A stretch of DNA of 64,000 nt from Sphagnum magellanicum (GCA_021904315.1 CM038921.1:18105472-18169471); one strand, 5' to 3'. Counted from the first letter of the stretch, positions 48,200 through 61,010 are shown. A program made the numbers and translations. The notes: generated by a model from the sequence alone, not told the origin.

Positions 48200-51100
48200 T
48201 ACGCCTTCAGCTCACTGCGTCGACTCATCTCCTGATTATAGTAATACATCTGTTAATTGTATCGATTTTTTTGTTGATTGTGCCAACAAATCTGATGATT
48301 GTGTGAATGCCCTTGATGATTGGACGAATACTTCTGTTGATTCATCGGACACCCTTGACAACTCGTCTTGACATGTCTGCTTCCCAAATCCCTCACTTAT
48401 GCAATTATTTCTCACGGATTCATTAGTCATATGTGGTTCCGCAATCAATATTATGTTGACCGCGAGATCTTCCATCTGTTCTTCATCTTCATTACTCCGT
48501 ATCTATGGTTTCTATATGTCACAGGCTTCATCTTCCACTTCCATATGAAAATCTTTCGCCTCAAGTCCACTTGTACTTTGTTCCCAATACACTGGCATCT
48601 GTTGTTCTTATTTGTGAACTTCAGATTCCATGTATTTGTAGGGTTTGAGCTTATTCACATTGACCGACACAAGGTTAGTCTCAAACTTCTCAACTATCAC
48701 CAACAACACAATGTTATTTGGCAACACATACTGCACTATGTACGATCTGAACCATCTCCTAATATACTTCCTTATGTGTGGTTTATTCCCCTTTGGAAAT
48801 TAGAGAACATAATCACCAAAATTGAATTGTTTTTCTGAATTCTTTTGTTGATTCCATAATGTTCTATTCCATTGCTGAATACATGTAGTTTTTGCAGCTT
48901 GCATTGTATCTTCGTGCAACTTTTTTGGCTTTGTAATTCTATTAGTTAAAACTTTCATTGAAGTACTGTCTTTCTCATTTCCACCAACAAATGGCATTAT
49001 GTATTATGTGGGCATCAATGGATGTAATCCATGCACTAATTGACATGGTGTATACCTTGTTGCTACTTTGTATGCAGTTCCGTATGAAAATGACACTATA
49101 GACATATGTTCATCCCAGTTTGTTCTATTCTCACTCGCTAACTTGGTCAACGGTGTCCCAAATACCTTGTTGGTAGACTCAACCTACCCATTCTTTTGAA
49201 GATAAAATGCACTCATATAAAATTTTTGTTGTGACTGTTGCAATATTAGTTCTCAATGTTCTCGGTTCCACCCACTCGGTAGCATAATATGTGGCAACGA
49301 GAATGTATTTGTTCCCTCTATATCTTCTTGCTAGTTTGATTGGCCCCACAAAATCAAGTCCCCATTTCGTGAATGGTTCCTCCGGAAGACTTGTGACCAG
49401 CTTTGCAAGACTTTGAGTTGCTAATCCTCATGTTCTTTGACATGCATCGCAAGATTTGCAATAATCATGCACATCTGTATACATAGTTGGCCACCAATAT
49501 CCAACATCCAATGTCTTCCTCTTCATTATTTCAGTTGCAAAGTGTCCTCCCGATGGTCCTTCGTGCAATTCTCTCACCACCATCTATGCTTTTGCAGTTG
49601 TCAAACATCGTCGCAATTTGTTGTCTCGGCCCATTATGTACAGTTCACCATTCTTCAGTGTGAAAGGTTCTCCTCTCCCAACCAATCTCTGCTTCTGTTG
49701 TATCGATAACATACCCTCAATATGTCCCGTTCTCAAAAATTCTTTTACGTCATTCAACCATTCAGGCTATGTGTAAAATAGATTTGCATCTATGGTTTAA
49801 TCAACCACGCATGTGGGTTCTGTAATATGTGGTAGTCTTGACAATGCATCTGCAACTACATGAGTTTTGCATGGCTTATACACTGCTATGAAGTCATATT
49901 CTAGGAACAATAACAACCATCTAGCTATTTTCCTTGAAACTTGTGGTTTGTCGACCGAATAGACCAATGCCATATGATCTACATAAAAGACAAACTTATT
50001 GCCCAACAAATAATGTATGAACTTGTGCAAAGGAAAAACCATTGCTAAAGCCTCTTTGTGTGTTGTGTTATAATTATGTTATGTTATGTTCAGAAGTCTA
50101 GAAGCATGCACTATTGGTTGATCACTCTTCCTTGTTACATCTAGAGATAGCATAGTCCCCACAACTAACAAGGACGCATCTGTATGAACATGAAATTCCA
50201 CCTGCCAATTCGGTGATATCAATATCGGTGCTTCAATATGCTTCTGTTTGATCAATTTCCAAGCCTTCTGACATTCCTCCCTCCAAAGGAAAGTCTCTAC
50301 CTTCTCTGGTCAAGTTAGTGATAGGTGCCATAATAACAACAAAGTTTTTGATAAAACGTCTGTAAAATTGTGCCATCCCATTGAATACTTGAATCTGTTG
50401 TGGATTCTCAGATGGTGGCATGTTTACTATTGCTTGTATTTTCTTCGGAGCGGGTAGTTTCCTTTCTTTTGAAACAATAAAGCCCAATATCATAGTTTGG
50501 ACTTAATCTGTACCTAGCCCGATGTGCCGATGGCATAGTAGTGTCCAACCCAATTTTGTGTCGTGCTAGCTTTGGTGGAATCCCTTTCAAACCTTCGTAT
50601 GTCCATGCAAAAAACGCCTTTTAACTCCTTCAACAACTGCTCAAGTTCCAACAGCTTGCCTACTTCTAGCTATGCATTAATCTTCACTATCTGTGGTTTT
50701 GCATTAGTTCCCATATTTAACTTCATCAATTTCTGATCTTCAGTTAACGTCCATCCAGCTATCTGCAATTCCTGTGCTTTGATTTTTGCTGGAGTTTCAT
50801 CCATTGCAACACTCCCTGGTTGACGATTGTAGTACGTCTCCGGATACACCTTGTCCTCCAAAACTACTTCCGGCTCATATTTCTTGGCAACGATCTTTTT
50901 TTTTGTCCTCTGTATTCCAAATTCATGCTCTGAAATACTAGTTTTCACATCTGTATCCATGATCTCCACATCTTTGGTTTTCACAAATTGAATCGTTTCA
51001 GGTAAACTGATTGTTCCTATTGTAAAGATGATTTTTTTTCTTCATACGTGATACGATTATGATAATCGTAGCACAATAACACTTATGGTCTTCTCACTTC

Positions 51101-51900
51101 ACCTCCCAAATGTTTGGTGGCTGTAATTGTTCTAACTGTCCCATTCCCTTGTATGGTAACATTGTTACTCCCCCAATCATGTCCCACTTTAGCATCCCTC
51201 AACCATGGTCTCCCCAACAACATGGAATAGCTAGAATCTACCACACTACTTTGAGGTACGGTAAACGTAATTATGTAAGGAATGCCACGTCAATATTGGT
51301 GTTTTCTTCCACCTCCTAGTCTTCCACAGGTTCATAGTAATCTGGAGATGGAGATTGATACACAAACATAGGTTGTATACCTCATGTAACATCCCTTCTT
51401 CGACTAATCGCGGACTCTGGACTTGATATTTCTTGCGGTTGATTAGGTATTACAGAAGTCCTTGCTTCGTCTTGATATCTGTGACGATGAACCACAGATT
51501 GCGGCTGAGAAGTATACCGCACCCACTCATTTGGGCGAGTAGTCGATTGCGTCTCCCTCCGCGGAAATCGTCGTCTGTAACTGTGCCTTCTCTGAAGACC
51601 CCGAGTCCATACTTCTCGCCGCACCACCTCTTGTGGTAGAAACGACCCGTGCCCTGCATGCCTCTCCTTTGTTCTCAGAACTCGTTTGTCCAACATCATA
51701 TTATGACATGGGGTTTCAGTAAGCCCTGCATACTCTTGTCCATTTTCAAGATTGTATTTTGTTTGTCTTCCAGTGACTTGACAATTTGCCTCCGAGTCCA
51801 ATTGTCGCTGTAAATTCCAGGTCACCATCCGATTCATCTTGTTCACAATTTTTCGTCCAAAAAGTTTGTAGATTGTTCTGCAATGCTTACGACGTCAGCC
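48200..51900 (-). mobile_element. Ty3/gypsy retrotransposon, decayed (gag-protease to integrase)
   Basis: Read on the minus strand, domains fall in Ty3/gypsy order: gag-like charged segment (51846-51382), protease C-terminal side with LLGRPWLRDAK and VTIQGNGTVRTIT (about 51230-51080), a protease-RT linker (50984-50670), the end of reverse transcriptase with a YRRFIKNF box (50493-50233; start of the fingers and palm region lost), RNase H with FVFYVDHMALVYSV, LLLFLEYDF and VVADALSRLP (50042-49797), integrase with a HHCC finger and GLDFVGPI core (about 49700-49050), integrase C-terminus with FGDYVLWFPKG, LPNNIVLL and VNVNKLKPYKY (48990-48650), and an acidic tail (to about 48236). Many stops and frameshifts; RT core largely deleted. 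LTRs not identified. No functional product. Confidence 0.85.
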
Positions 51901-53651
51901 GCTTAGACCTCTAATACTTTTTGACATACCCCTCTAAATTTAAAATTGAAAAACAAACCACTCATATGAACACTCTCCTCTATAGTACAACAACAAAGTT
52001 TGTAGAAAAGCTTATTGTTACTATAAAAAAAAGAAAACAATTGCCTACAAGATGGTCCCCAAATGGTAAAAGTGAAATTTAATCCCTGCAAAATTATTTC
52101 ACACTATTGTAATAACATATTTGCCATACAATATGCACACATCCACAATTTTTGCCCTAATTCTAAACACATTTGACTCTACAGTTCACTAAAACGCTAG
52201 ATTCAGGGTTATTTCATATAACCAGAATCTACATTTCAAAATACATTGTAAAAAACTCCGAAACAAGATTATCATTCATTTCATCATATTTTGATACTAC
52301 AAAAAATTCACACAACAATATGAACATAGAAATCACTGCAAAAGTCTATGCTTCTCTGTATTACTAAAACTCCATTAGAATTGCAGCAAAATTGCGTGTT
52401 ATGTGGAAATGAAATGAAAACAACCAAATAAAATTTGTGGTCTATCAAAAACAGGATCTGTGGTTTTTTACTACAAAGTACATGTAGCTATTCTTACTTC
52501 CTCCAAACCGTGTGTCTCCAAATTCCCCCTTTTCTTCCCAGAATTCTCCCTTTTGGGCAATCCCAAACCACATCATCATGGTTCCAAAAACAACAAAAAT
52601 TCAAAATTCAAACTAACAATGTTTCGTGATCAGTCCCTATCCAAATGCCTTGTTCATCCAAACCATGGTTTCATCCTACCCCCTTAATAGACATCTTGGG
52701 GTTAGCTCATTTAATGTGGGAGCCTTTTTGGGTTCCTCATAACTAATGGGATGTTAAAAAACAAAACAAATCATCATGACAATTTTTAATTTACAGTAGC
52801 ACAACGTTGTACACTAAAATAAATTTGTTTACGTTTTTTAGGAGCTATGACTGATTTGTCCTTACTTTTCCCTTCCGTTTCTCATTTTTATTTTGCTTTA
52901 CCTCGCTTATTGACAAATCAATTAAAAGATTTTTTTTTCGTAGAGGCTGCCAAGGTGAAGTAAGTAAGGACGGACAAGTGGCAGAGAGGTTAATAAATAA
53001 ATGATTCGGGCATAGGACATGTACAGCCACCCGTTATTCTAATTAGGAAATTTGGATTTTTCTCTACATATCCCCCCTTGTGCAAATTAAAAGGCCTCCG
53101 AAAATAGAGCAGGGAAAGGAAACTGCATGTGCATGATCGATATCGAGTAATTAGCTAAATCGTCTAATGCATGATATCCACTTGAGCGAGACCATGAGAA
53201 AACCGTAAGGTGGATCCAGGTTGTTTTCCTCAATTTTGTGATGTAGCTTACTCACATAATAATTCTAATGTATTTTTCCCTTAGGAATTTTGGTTGTTTG
53301 TCATTTTCGTGCATGAGGGATGATGCTTTAGTTAGGCGTATACCTATTCTGTAGGCAAATAAGATGGCGGTCCAATTTTTTTTAATCGTGGCCGGGTTAC
53401 AAAAAATATTTCTCCCCACCCCAATAAAGGTGAAACCGGATACCTATTAACTGCGTCCTGAAGGACAACCAGAGGATGGTGCACCGGTGGGTGCTGGTTC
53501 ACTCTGGCCCTCACATTGGGGCTAAACGCTATGCTAAAGAGAGCCTTCAATTGTATATCAGAAGAGCTTGCTTGCAAGTAATGTGAACCCAACAATGGAT
53601 GGTGTGAAGACAGTAGAACGCCCCCATCGAAGTCACCCGTCAATTGATTAG
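51901..53651. other. Intergenic DNA upstream of the lectin repeats; no gene assigned
   Basis: A minus-strand frame at 53344-53643 (99 residues) sits in less AT-rich sequence but has no recognised motif. Plus-strand frames at 52435-52687 look accidental. Confidence 0.45.
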
Positions 53652-54431
53652 CTGAAATGCAATGATGATTTAATGGTAAGTTCTGTCATGTGGCAGTGTA
53701 AATGGTACAATCTGGCATTAAGTTTCAAAAAATTTAAACATGTGTAACGCGAGGTCTGCATGGGCGTTGAAGCCCGGTTCGTTCTGGCAGAATGGGTGCG
53801 TAAGGGGGGCCTTTACCTGGCAGGCAGAATGAGCCCAGTTCTCCTGCGCAAAAGGAGAGCTCCAACCCGACTTACTCGTGCATTGTCATTCCTTGGTTGC
53901 TTACTGATTCCCTGAAATGCAATGATGATTTAATGGTAAGTTCTGTGATGCGGCAGTGCCAATGGTACAATCTGGCATTAAGCATCAAAAAAATTAAACA
54001 TGTGTAACACGACGTCGGCATGGGCGTTGAAGCCCGGTTCGTTCTGGCAGAATGGGTGCGTAAGGGGGGCCTTTACCTGGCAGGCAGAATGAGCCCAGTT
54101 CTCCTGCGCAAAAGGAGAGCTCCAACCCGACTTAATCTTGCATCGTCATTCCTTGGTTGCTTACTGATTCCCTGAAATGCAATGATGATTTAATGGTAAG
54201 TTCTGTGATGCGGCAGTGCCAATGGTACAATCTGGCATTAAGCATCAAAAAAATTAAACATGTGTAACACGACGTCGGCATGGGCGTTGAAGCCCGGTTC
54301 GTTCTGGCAGAACGGGTGCGTAAGGGGGGGCTTTACCTGGGCAGGCAGAATGAGCCCAGTTCTCCTGTATAAGACGAGAGCTCCAACCCAACTTCATCGC
54401 CCATTGTCATTCCTTGGCTGCTTACTAGCTT
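53652..54431 (+). repeat. Three tandem 260-bp units upstream of the lectin gene
   Basis: Units begin with CTGAAATGCAATGATGATTT at 53652, 53912 and 54172, exactly 260 bp apart, and are about 95% identical. Each contains CATGGGCGTTGAAGCCCGG, a TGGCAGAATGGGTGCGTAAG box, CAGGCAGAATGAGCCCAGTT and GAGCTCCAACC. Units 1 and 2 carry CTGCGCAAAAGGAGAG where unit 3 has CTGTATAAGACGAGAG. The array appears to duplicate the lectin gene's upstream region. Confidence 0.9.
54368..54374 (+). promoter_or_regulatory. TATA box candidate of the lectin gene
   Basis: TATAAGA in repeat unit 3 only. A transcript starting about 30 bp on (near 54400) would begin with a leader exon to about 54682, then a leader intron (GTTAGA...CTTGACAG, 54683-55060), then the exon with the ATG at 55085. 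Confidence 0.5.
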
Positions 54432-54655
54432 TCCCGCCACTGCTCGGAAAGATTGGTTTTGGTTTTTGTTGAGAGATTGAGATCTGCTTACAAGATTTCC
54501 TGCCACCGCTTGGTAGGATTGGCTCTGGATTTTTTTTTCGGAGAGATTGAGAGCTGCTTAGGAACATCGGCTCTGTTTTTTGCGAGATTGAGAGCTGCTT
54601 ACGAGAGATTTCCTGCCACCGTTTGGAAAGATTGATCTTCTTTGCTCGGTGCTTG
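54425..54655 (+). repeat. ~60-110-bp repeats in the probable lectin leader
   Basis: TTTCCTGCCACCG(C/T)TTGG and GAGAGATTGAGAGCTGCTTA recur three times with drift. Open frames on both strands here reflect the repeats. Likely transcribed as 5' UTR if the TATA box upstream is used. Confidence 0.65.
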
Positions 54656-55084
54656 CTACCCACAATAGTAGCTGCCAAACAGGTTAGAAAAATAGGTCGT
54701 TACTTAACGTAAGGGCTTGCATCTTCGCAGAGTCACTGGAGTTTATATTTAGGCCGTATTTTTACTGGTTTTTATTCCTGTGTGAAAATGAAGCTTGAAA
54801 ACTGTGCGACCATTAAAGAGTGCAGAATCTAAAATGGGGAATCTGCAATATTGTGCGTTGAGAGCCGTAAACGCTAGCCTTAAATTATTTTTTCCCAGTA
54901 TGTCTATTTTATGGCCCCCAGTACCCCGACCCTCCTTCCACGCAGATCAATGAATTATTTATGAATCCTTGGTGACTAAACAGGTTGTTTTTGCTGATAA
55001 ATGCTTACTTGACTCAATGGGGGCAAAATCTAATTTGGTTCCATGTGTTTGACTTGACAGGTGACTCAACCAGGGTACTGAACA

Positions 55085-56816
55085 ATGGCATTCTTTGAGG
55101 TAACAAATCCACCACTGACACACATATGACACTCATGCGTTTTAAGTGTGAGTTGGTTGATGATCACTCTTTATGTGGACAAAAACTACATGCTCACACT
55201 GTCTGCAGACACATAACTATCATTGTCAGCAGTAGCCAGAATCGAAGTATTTCAGGCCAAGCTTACAGCATGATAACAAGTGTATTGGCCTCACATATTT
55301 TGACAAGTTGACACACACAGGGTTGGCCAGTGCGATCCGAAGGCCCTTGGGGAGGACTCGGTGGAAATTCTTTTACTGTTGGGCCAGCAAGACGCATCAG
55401 AGGGTTGAAGATCAAGAGTACATCCGAGGCTCTTTTTTCTTTGACTGTTGAATACGACGACGAACGTGACCAACTTGTCACTTCTCCTCCCCATGGCGAT
55501 CCTCCTTCCCATATCGAGGTCCAGGTTCATGAGGTGATATCCAAATGGATCTTGTGATTTAAGCAAGTAGGTTAGAAGAACATGTTTGAAATTGAAATTA
55601 GATATGGATTTTTTGGGGACATATTATGCAAGTTATGTCGTGTGCATAGGCTTATAAACTCAATTGAAGCACACTAGAGTTTTGGAAAGTTATCATAATT
55701 TCATCGTAGTTTTTATTTGTACAGATCATGCTTGGGACATCAACCAATGAATCATGATTCAGAGGTGATAGGTTTTAAGTTTCTAAGCCCGTTGCCCCAT
55801 GTGTAGATAAAATTCAACCATCCTGATGAGTACCTTCAACAAATTGAGGGTGTAACTGGTCCAATTGACGGGGTTGGCTCCGATCTCGTCACTTCCATCA
55901 CGTTCAAGACTAACCACAAAACCTATGGTCCTTACGGCAAGCCTGGAGCAGGAACACATTTTAGTAGCGGCATTGGAAAGATTGTGGGCTTTTGGGGAAA
56001 CTCGGGATGGGCTCTTGATAAAATTGGAGTACATGTCCAAGTTGCCCCAGTGCAAATCCAAGGCCCTTGGGGAGGGCCTGGTGGAGATCCTTTTGACGAT
56101 GGCGTAGCGACAAGGATCCGAGGGTTTAAGATCATGACCGCGTCAAAAGTTCTTTATTCTTTGACTGCTAAATATGATAAAGGTGGCGAACCTGTTACTT
56201 CCCCTCCCCATGGCAATCCTCCTGCCGTTGTCAATCCGCAGGTTGACGAGGTAAATTTCATACGCATCTTGTCATTTAAGCATATAGGTCAAAAGAACAT
56301 GATTGAAATTGAAATTAGATTTGAATTTTCTTTTTGATGTATTATGAAAGTTATGTCACGTGCATAATGCATATACTTATAAATTCAATTGAAGAATATT
56401 AGAGCTTTGGAAAGTTATCATAATTTCATTTTGGTTTTATTCGTACAAATAATGCTTGTGTTGTTGACTGACGAATCACGAATTATGCGTAGGTATTAAG
56501 TTTCGGATGCCCATTGTTTTTTTTTGTGTAGGTCAATTTTAACTACCCTTATGAGTACCTTCAACAAATTGAAGGATTAACTGGTGCAATTGAAGGGATT
56601 GGTTCCAATCTCGTCACTTCCATCACGTTCAAGACTAATGTCAAAACCTATGGTCCCTATGGCAAACCTGGAGGAGGAACGCCTTTCAAAAGTGGCATCG
56701 GAAACGTCGTGGGTTTCTGGGGAAGCTCGGGATGGGCTCTTGATAGAATTGGAGTACATATCCAAGTTTCCGCAGCGCAAGTGCAATCTCGTCACTTCCA
56801 TCACGTTCAAGACTAA
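55085..56816 (+). CDS. Jacalin-related lectin, two full domains, 318 residues
   Basis: Exons 55085-55099, 55321-55533, 55807-56250 and 56532-56816, all phase 0, total 957 nt. No signal peptide (start MAFFEGWPV), so a nucleo-cytoplasmic mannose-type jacalin lectin is likely. Each domain is encoded by two exons: GPWGG-GG-SF... and the second half with EYLQQIEG, LVTSITFKTN, KTYGPYGKPG and GWALD(K/R)IGVH. Domain 1 is about residues 12-158, domain 2 about 162-305. GPWGG and the GWALD loop build the sugar site in this family. Introns 2 and 3 are homologous to each other, showing that a whole exon-intron-exon unit was duplicated. The frame ends at TAA after a 10-residue tail, where a deletion has cut into a former third domain. 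Binding activity is inferred from family. The first, 5-residue coding exon is the least certain part. Confidence 0.82.
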
Positions 56817-56955
56817 TGTCAAAAGCTATGGTCCCTATGGCAACCCCGGAGGACGAACACCTTTCAAGAGTGGCATTGGAAAGATTCTAAACTTTTGGGG
56901 AAGCTCCGGTTATGCTCTTGATCGACTTGCAATACGTATCGCGGAATTTGCTTGA
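56787..56955 (+). pseudogene. Relic second half of a third jacalin domain, out of frame
   Basis: Sequence encoding LVTSITFKTNVKSYGPYGNP, then GKILNFWGSSGYALDRLAIR and a TGA at 56953-56955 follows the second domain directly, but one frame off. The first half of this domain, with GPWGG and an intron, is missing. The lectin reading frame enters this region in another frame and stops at 56816. Confidence 0.8.
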
Positions 56956-59094
56956 ATTGTTAAAAGGCAAAGTTCTATCTTTTAGTCACTTGGTTAGGCT
57001 AGTTGGGCACCTCGATGACTTTATGCGTTAATATCGATAATGGGTTTTCCCTATTGCCTAGACATTAATTTGGAAGGTGGCGCTAACTAGTTTTAACTCG
57101 TTTTTGAAAGACAATAGTTGGGAAGTCGACCTACCTAGTTTAGTTAATTCTAGACAAAGTTGGTTGGACAACTAAGTATGCTGAAAATAAGACTTCAAGA
57201 GCTAGATTTCATTATGCCAAAACATGGAATCCATGGCTCGGATTGTTGAGGTTGTAAAGTTGTTTTTATCATGGTGGTTTATTGTAGCTTTACTATGTTA
57301 GGGCAATGGGCACGTAGGAATTTACCTAGGTAAATTACTTGCCTGTTACCTAATTGGTGTAAGTGGAGATCTATCTTCGAGGTTTAGGTTGTTTGTTTGT
57401 TTAATTGTTTTCTTTTGCTTTGTTTTCATGGGATGTCCCAAATTGTGGCACTTCTCACGTGCGCTTGGCGTCATTGGAAAGCTCTCAATGCGTCCTTGCA
57501 CCAACTTGGTTTGAGAACGTTTGGGGCTATGGTGTGGAGACTATTGACCATTAAACCATTTTCTCACTGAAAATTAAACAAAGTCAAAACTAAAAACAAT
57601 ATTGGGATTTGGGGGCGTTCTTGCTATTGTCGAAAAGCCCTCACCAAATTAGATTTAATAGATTTTAATTCCTAATTTTCAAACTTGAGACGTGGTAGAT
57701 ATCGAATTTTTAGTGGATTTTGTTGCTGAAAATTCAAAAAAATTACAAAAATTAGATTGGGAAGGAAAAATCAGTTTTAAATCCCACTTCGAAAGGATAA
57801 TTGGATTTCAATTATAGGGTAAAATAAGTCTACCATTTAAATTATTGTTTTGATACAAAGTATTGAGGCTTTAAATCATCAAGCTCAAAAACATTGTAAA
57901 ATTCTTCTCACTTTGATGTTCATATGTTATAGTTTCCTTTCATATTTGACTTTTCAAAACTTTGATTTATACCTTGCAAACCAATGTTCATATGTTGAGT
58001 CGACCTTATTTCATAATCAATGAATGCATGTATGTTGTACAACTATACGTTTCACAGTATGTGCTCAACAACATAGGCCACACTCGTAACAATAGGGGGA
58101 AAAAAGAGATTTTGGCTAAAGCAACCGCCACTTTTTATGGTAAGGAAGAGGTCGCCTTGTGGAACAAAGGAGGAGCAAACGAGGGGGGTAGTTGTTAAAT
58201 GTGTGTGAGAATGTTCATGCGGTGTGTGCGTGCGTGCGTGTGGTGAGGATTGAAGGGTAAAACCATTGGCCTGCGACAAAGTAATAGAAAGGAAAAATTT
58301 ACTCGAATAATCCCAAAGACATATGTGGGTTCATTCACAATTGGGGTTCCGAAAAGGAATGTTTAATTAAAAAAGATTATAAAGGAAGATTTTCATAATG
58401 TTTAGTTTATCATAACTATGATATGTTTTTGTATCCCTACAATAAAAGAATTGGGGAAAAAAGTTTGAAAAAAAATCCAATAATTATTGGATGTTATTTA
58501 AAAGTCCTTTTGAGTCATTTCTAATCTAAAGTACTTTGTCCATGTCACAAATTATATAAAGGAATGCAAAAGGAATGTCTAAAATAATCCTCTTGACTTC
58601 AAAAAAATTTAGAAGAAAAACATGTTTTCCTTTCATTACTACAATTCCGAGTTTTTCAAACTATGCAAGTTGACCCGATGGTCATGTTTTGACCACACCA
58701 TGTGTACATTTTGATTAAAGGCTAGGGCCTTGAAAGACATGGACATCTTTTAACCATTCAATTTGATCGATCTGACCATATGTCAAATAAACCATCAAGT
58801 CAACTCAAACCGGAAAAAGACTTGGGCCTAGTTAAAAAGACAATTGTCTCAATCAATAGGGCCAACAATAAAAGGGCCATACAAGTACCATTGGTCAAAA
58901 AAAAATTTGTTGTAATTAAAAAACCCACCTATAGTTCCATATAACAGGTAAGTATCATAGGTCTTTTAATTGTGAATGTTCATAATTTAATGTTATTTGG
59001 CCATTTGCTCTCATTTGAGGAAATTATTCTAGTTGCTACAAGAAGGGAAAAAATGAAAATAAATTAACTATTCACCAAGGAATACTCACATTGC
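56956..59094. other. Lectin downstream region and AT-rich DNA; no gene seen
   Basis: Includes an 18-bp perfect palindrome AATTTACCTAGGTAAATT (57319-57336) and a short TG repeat near 58220. Frame 57962-58198 has no conserved residues. Confidence 0.5.
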
Positions 59095-61010
59095 AATCAG
59101 AAGGATGCAGGTAGTAGGCAGTTTGACCTAAACGAACCCAGTGTAGTGGCAGGCAGTTTGAACATAATGGCAAGCTGTTTTGCTGATTGTTTTTCACTTT
59201 TGTTACTTTTTTTTACTGGTCGTAACTTTTGTAACCCTTTTTAAACTATTGAAAGGGGGCAAGGTGAGTTTTTTTAATTTATTTTTTGATTGTTGAGGGG
59301 GGAAGGGGTGTGGCTTGATTTTTTTTCAAAATTTTCTTTTTACTATTGAGGGGGCAAGGGGGGGATGGAGGTTAATTTTGTTATCTTTCATTTGTGTTGT
59401 GGAAGGGGGAAGGGCGAGGGGTTAGTTACTTTTCTTAAAACCTTTTTTTCATTGTTGAAGGGGCCAGGGAAGGGGGCGGCGGGGTCAAGAATCTTTTTCT
59501 TTTTCTTTTGATTTGTTGAAGGGGGAGGGGATTGATTTTTTTTTAAAATTTATTATGGGGGGTGCAAGTTGGTTTAACTAATTAAATGTTAGCTAAATTA
59601 AAGTAAACTTAGTTAAACCAACCTAAAGTTGGCTAAATTAAATTCAAGTTGGTAAAATCAATTGAAACTCGGTTAAACTAAGGTAAAATGAAGTAAATTT
59701 GACAAATCATTATTTTCCAAACTCTAGGTGTATAGATTTGCCCTACCAATGGACAATGGAGCATAAGGTGGCATGTCTAACTCTTTGTTCGAAAGTAAAT
59801 TGGCTATAGGTTTTTCATGCAATCGCATTGTTGAAAGTGAGCACGCTGTAGTTGTAAAGGTTTCACAAAGGGTGGGATTTGATGAGATGGTTGAAGTGTA
59901 TCCGCTGGATCATCTACTAGAGCTTCCTACCTGCCTTTCTCCTTTTCATTTGGCAATTAGAAGGCGAGTTCCCTTTGTGCCCCCGTTAGTACTTGAAAGA
60001 AGTAAGTAAACCCAAAAAAATGCAATAATGGGTAGTTCATCTCCACACAAATGTGGAGAAAAGAATTATAGACTCAATAGAAGTATTTGACAACTGAAGT
60101 GAATGTAAGCTTCTAGGTGTTGTGTGCGAAAGCAAAGAAAAGAAAAGAGGGTAAGTGGAAGGTTTTTTGAAATTGTAATTATTCGAACAAGAAGGCTACG
60201 TCATTCGACCACCAACTCTTCGGGCTCCTTGATTTAAGAGTCAAGAAGTCAACGAGACAAATAAGCCTAGCATAAACACAAGACTTATGTCGTGAAACAA
60301 TTTTGAAGACAAGGAAATGACTACAAAGCATGGGATGCATTCCATAGGTGAGCATCACTTTCTAAAGCAAGGAGCGTAGGAGGTGCCCCAAATAGCACAC
60401 ATGCATCCCCTTGAAGATAGGTGATGAGCGTTATGTGTCCGTATACATACCATCTTGGTAGTACAACGAGAGGGACGCATGCAATAAGGAGTTTTGAGCC
60501 AAAAAACCCATGGTAAGGGGAGGCGGTTTGAGTGTAACTTTTTAAAACCTTTTTTCAGTATTTGTTACCTTTTTTATCGTTTGTAATTTTATTTTATTTT
60601 CTACATACGACTTGATCACTGAGGGGATAATTAGGTTCAAAAAAGTGTGGACAATCCATTAAATGTGGGAGGTCGAATTATTTGAAGGACGAGGGCGCGG
60701 GTTTACTATTGGTAAGTTTTTTGTTAATTTGGTTTATTTTTGAACGGGGAAGGGGGGGGGCATGGGTTTTTTTTTTCTACACATATGATACTCACATCGT
60801 AGTCAAAAGGACACAGGTAGTAAGCAATTTGACCCAAAAAAACCCACTGTAGTGGGAGGGTGTTTGAGCATAGTGGCAAACCTGTTTTTGTTGATTTTTT
60901 TTCACATTTTGTTACCTTTTTTACTAGTTGTAACTCTTGTAACCTTCTTTTTACTATTGAAGGGGGCATGACCAATTTTTATAAATTTTTTTTTGATTGT
61001 AGAGGGGGGA
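59095..61010. repeat. Dispersed repeat copies with GGCAGTTTGA / TTTTACTATTGAAGGGGGC boxes
   Basis: Three segments (about 59096-59290, 60475-60620, 60785-61010) share AGTGG(G/C)AGG-(C/G)-GTTTGA, TTTGTTACCTTTTTTACT, GTAACTCTTGTAACC and TATTGAAGGGGGCA. Between them are purine runs (GGGGGAAGGG type, 59290-59560) and a TTAGTTAAACCAAC-like tract (59565-59690). A plus frame at 59773-60009 (78 residues) is unassigned. Confidence 0.6.

Noticed and set aside
53344..53643. Minus-strand 99-residue frame
   Set aside because: No recognised family; sits near the 260-bp repeats and may be regulatory or repeat DNA.
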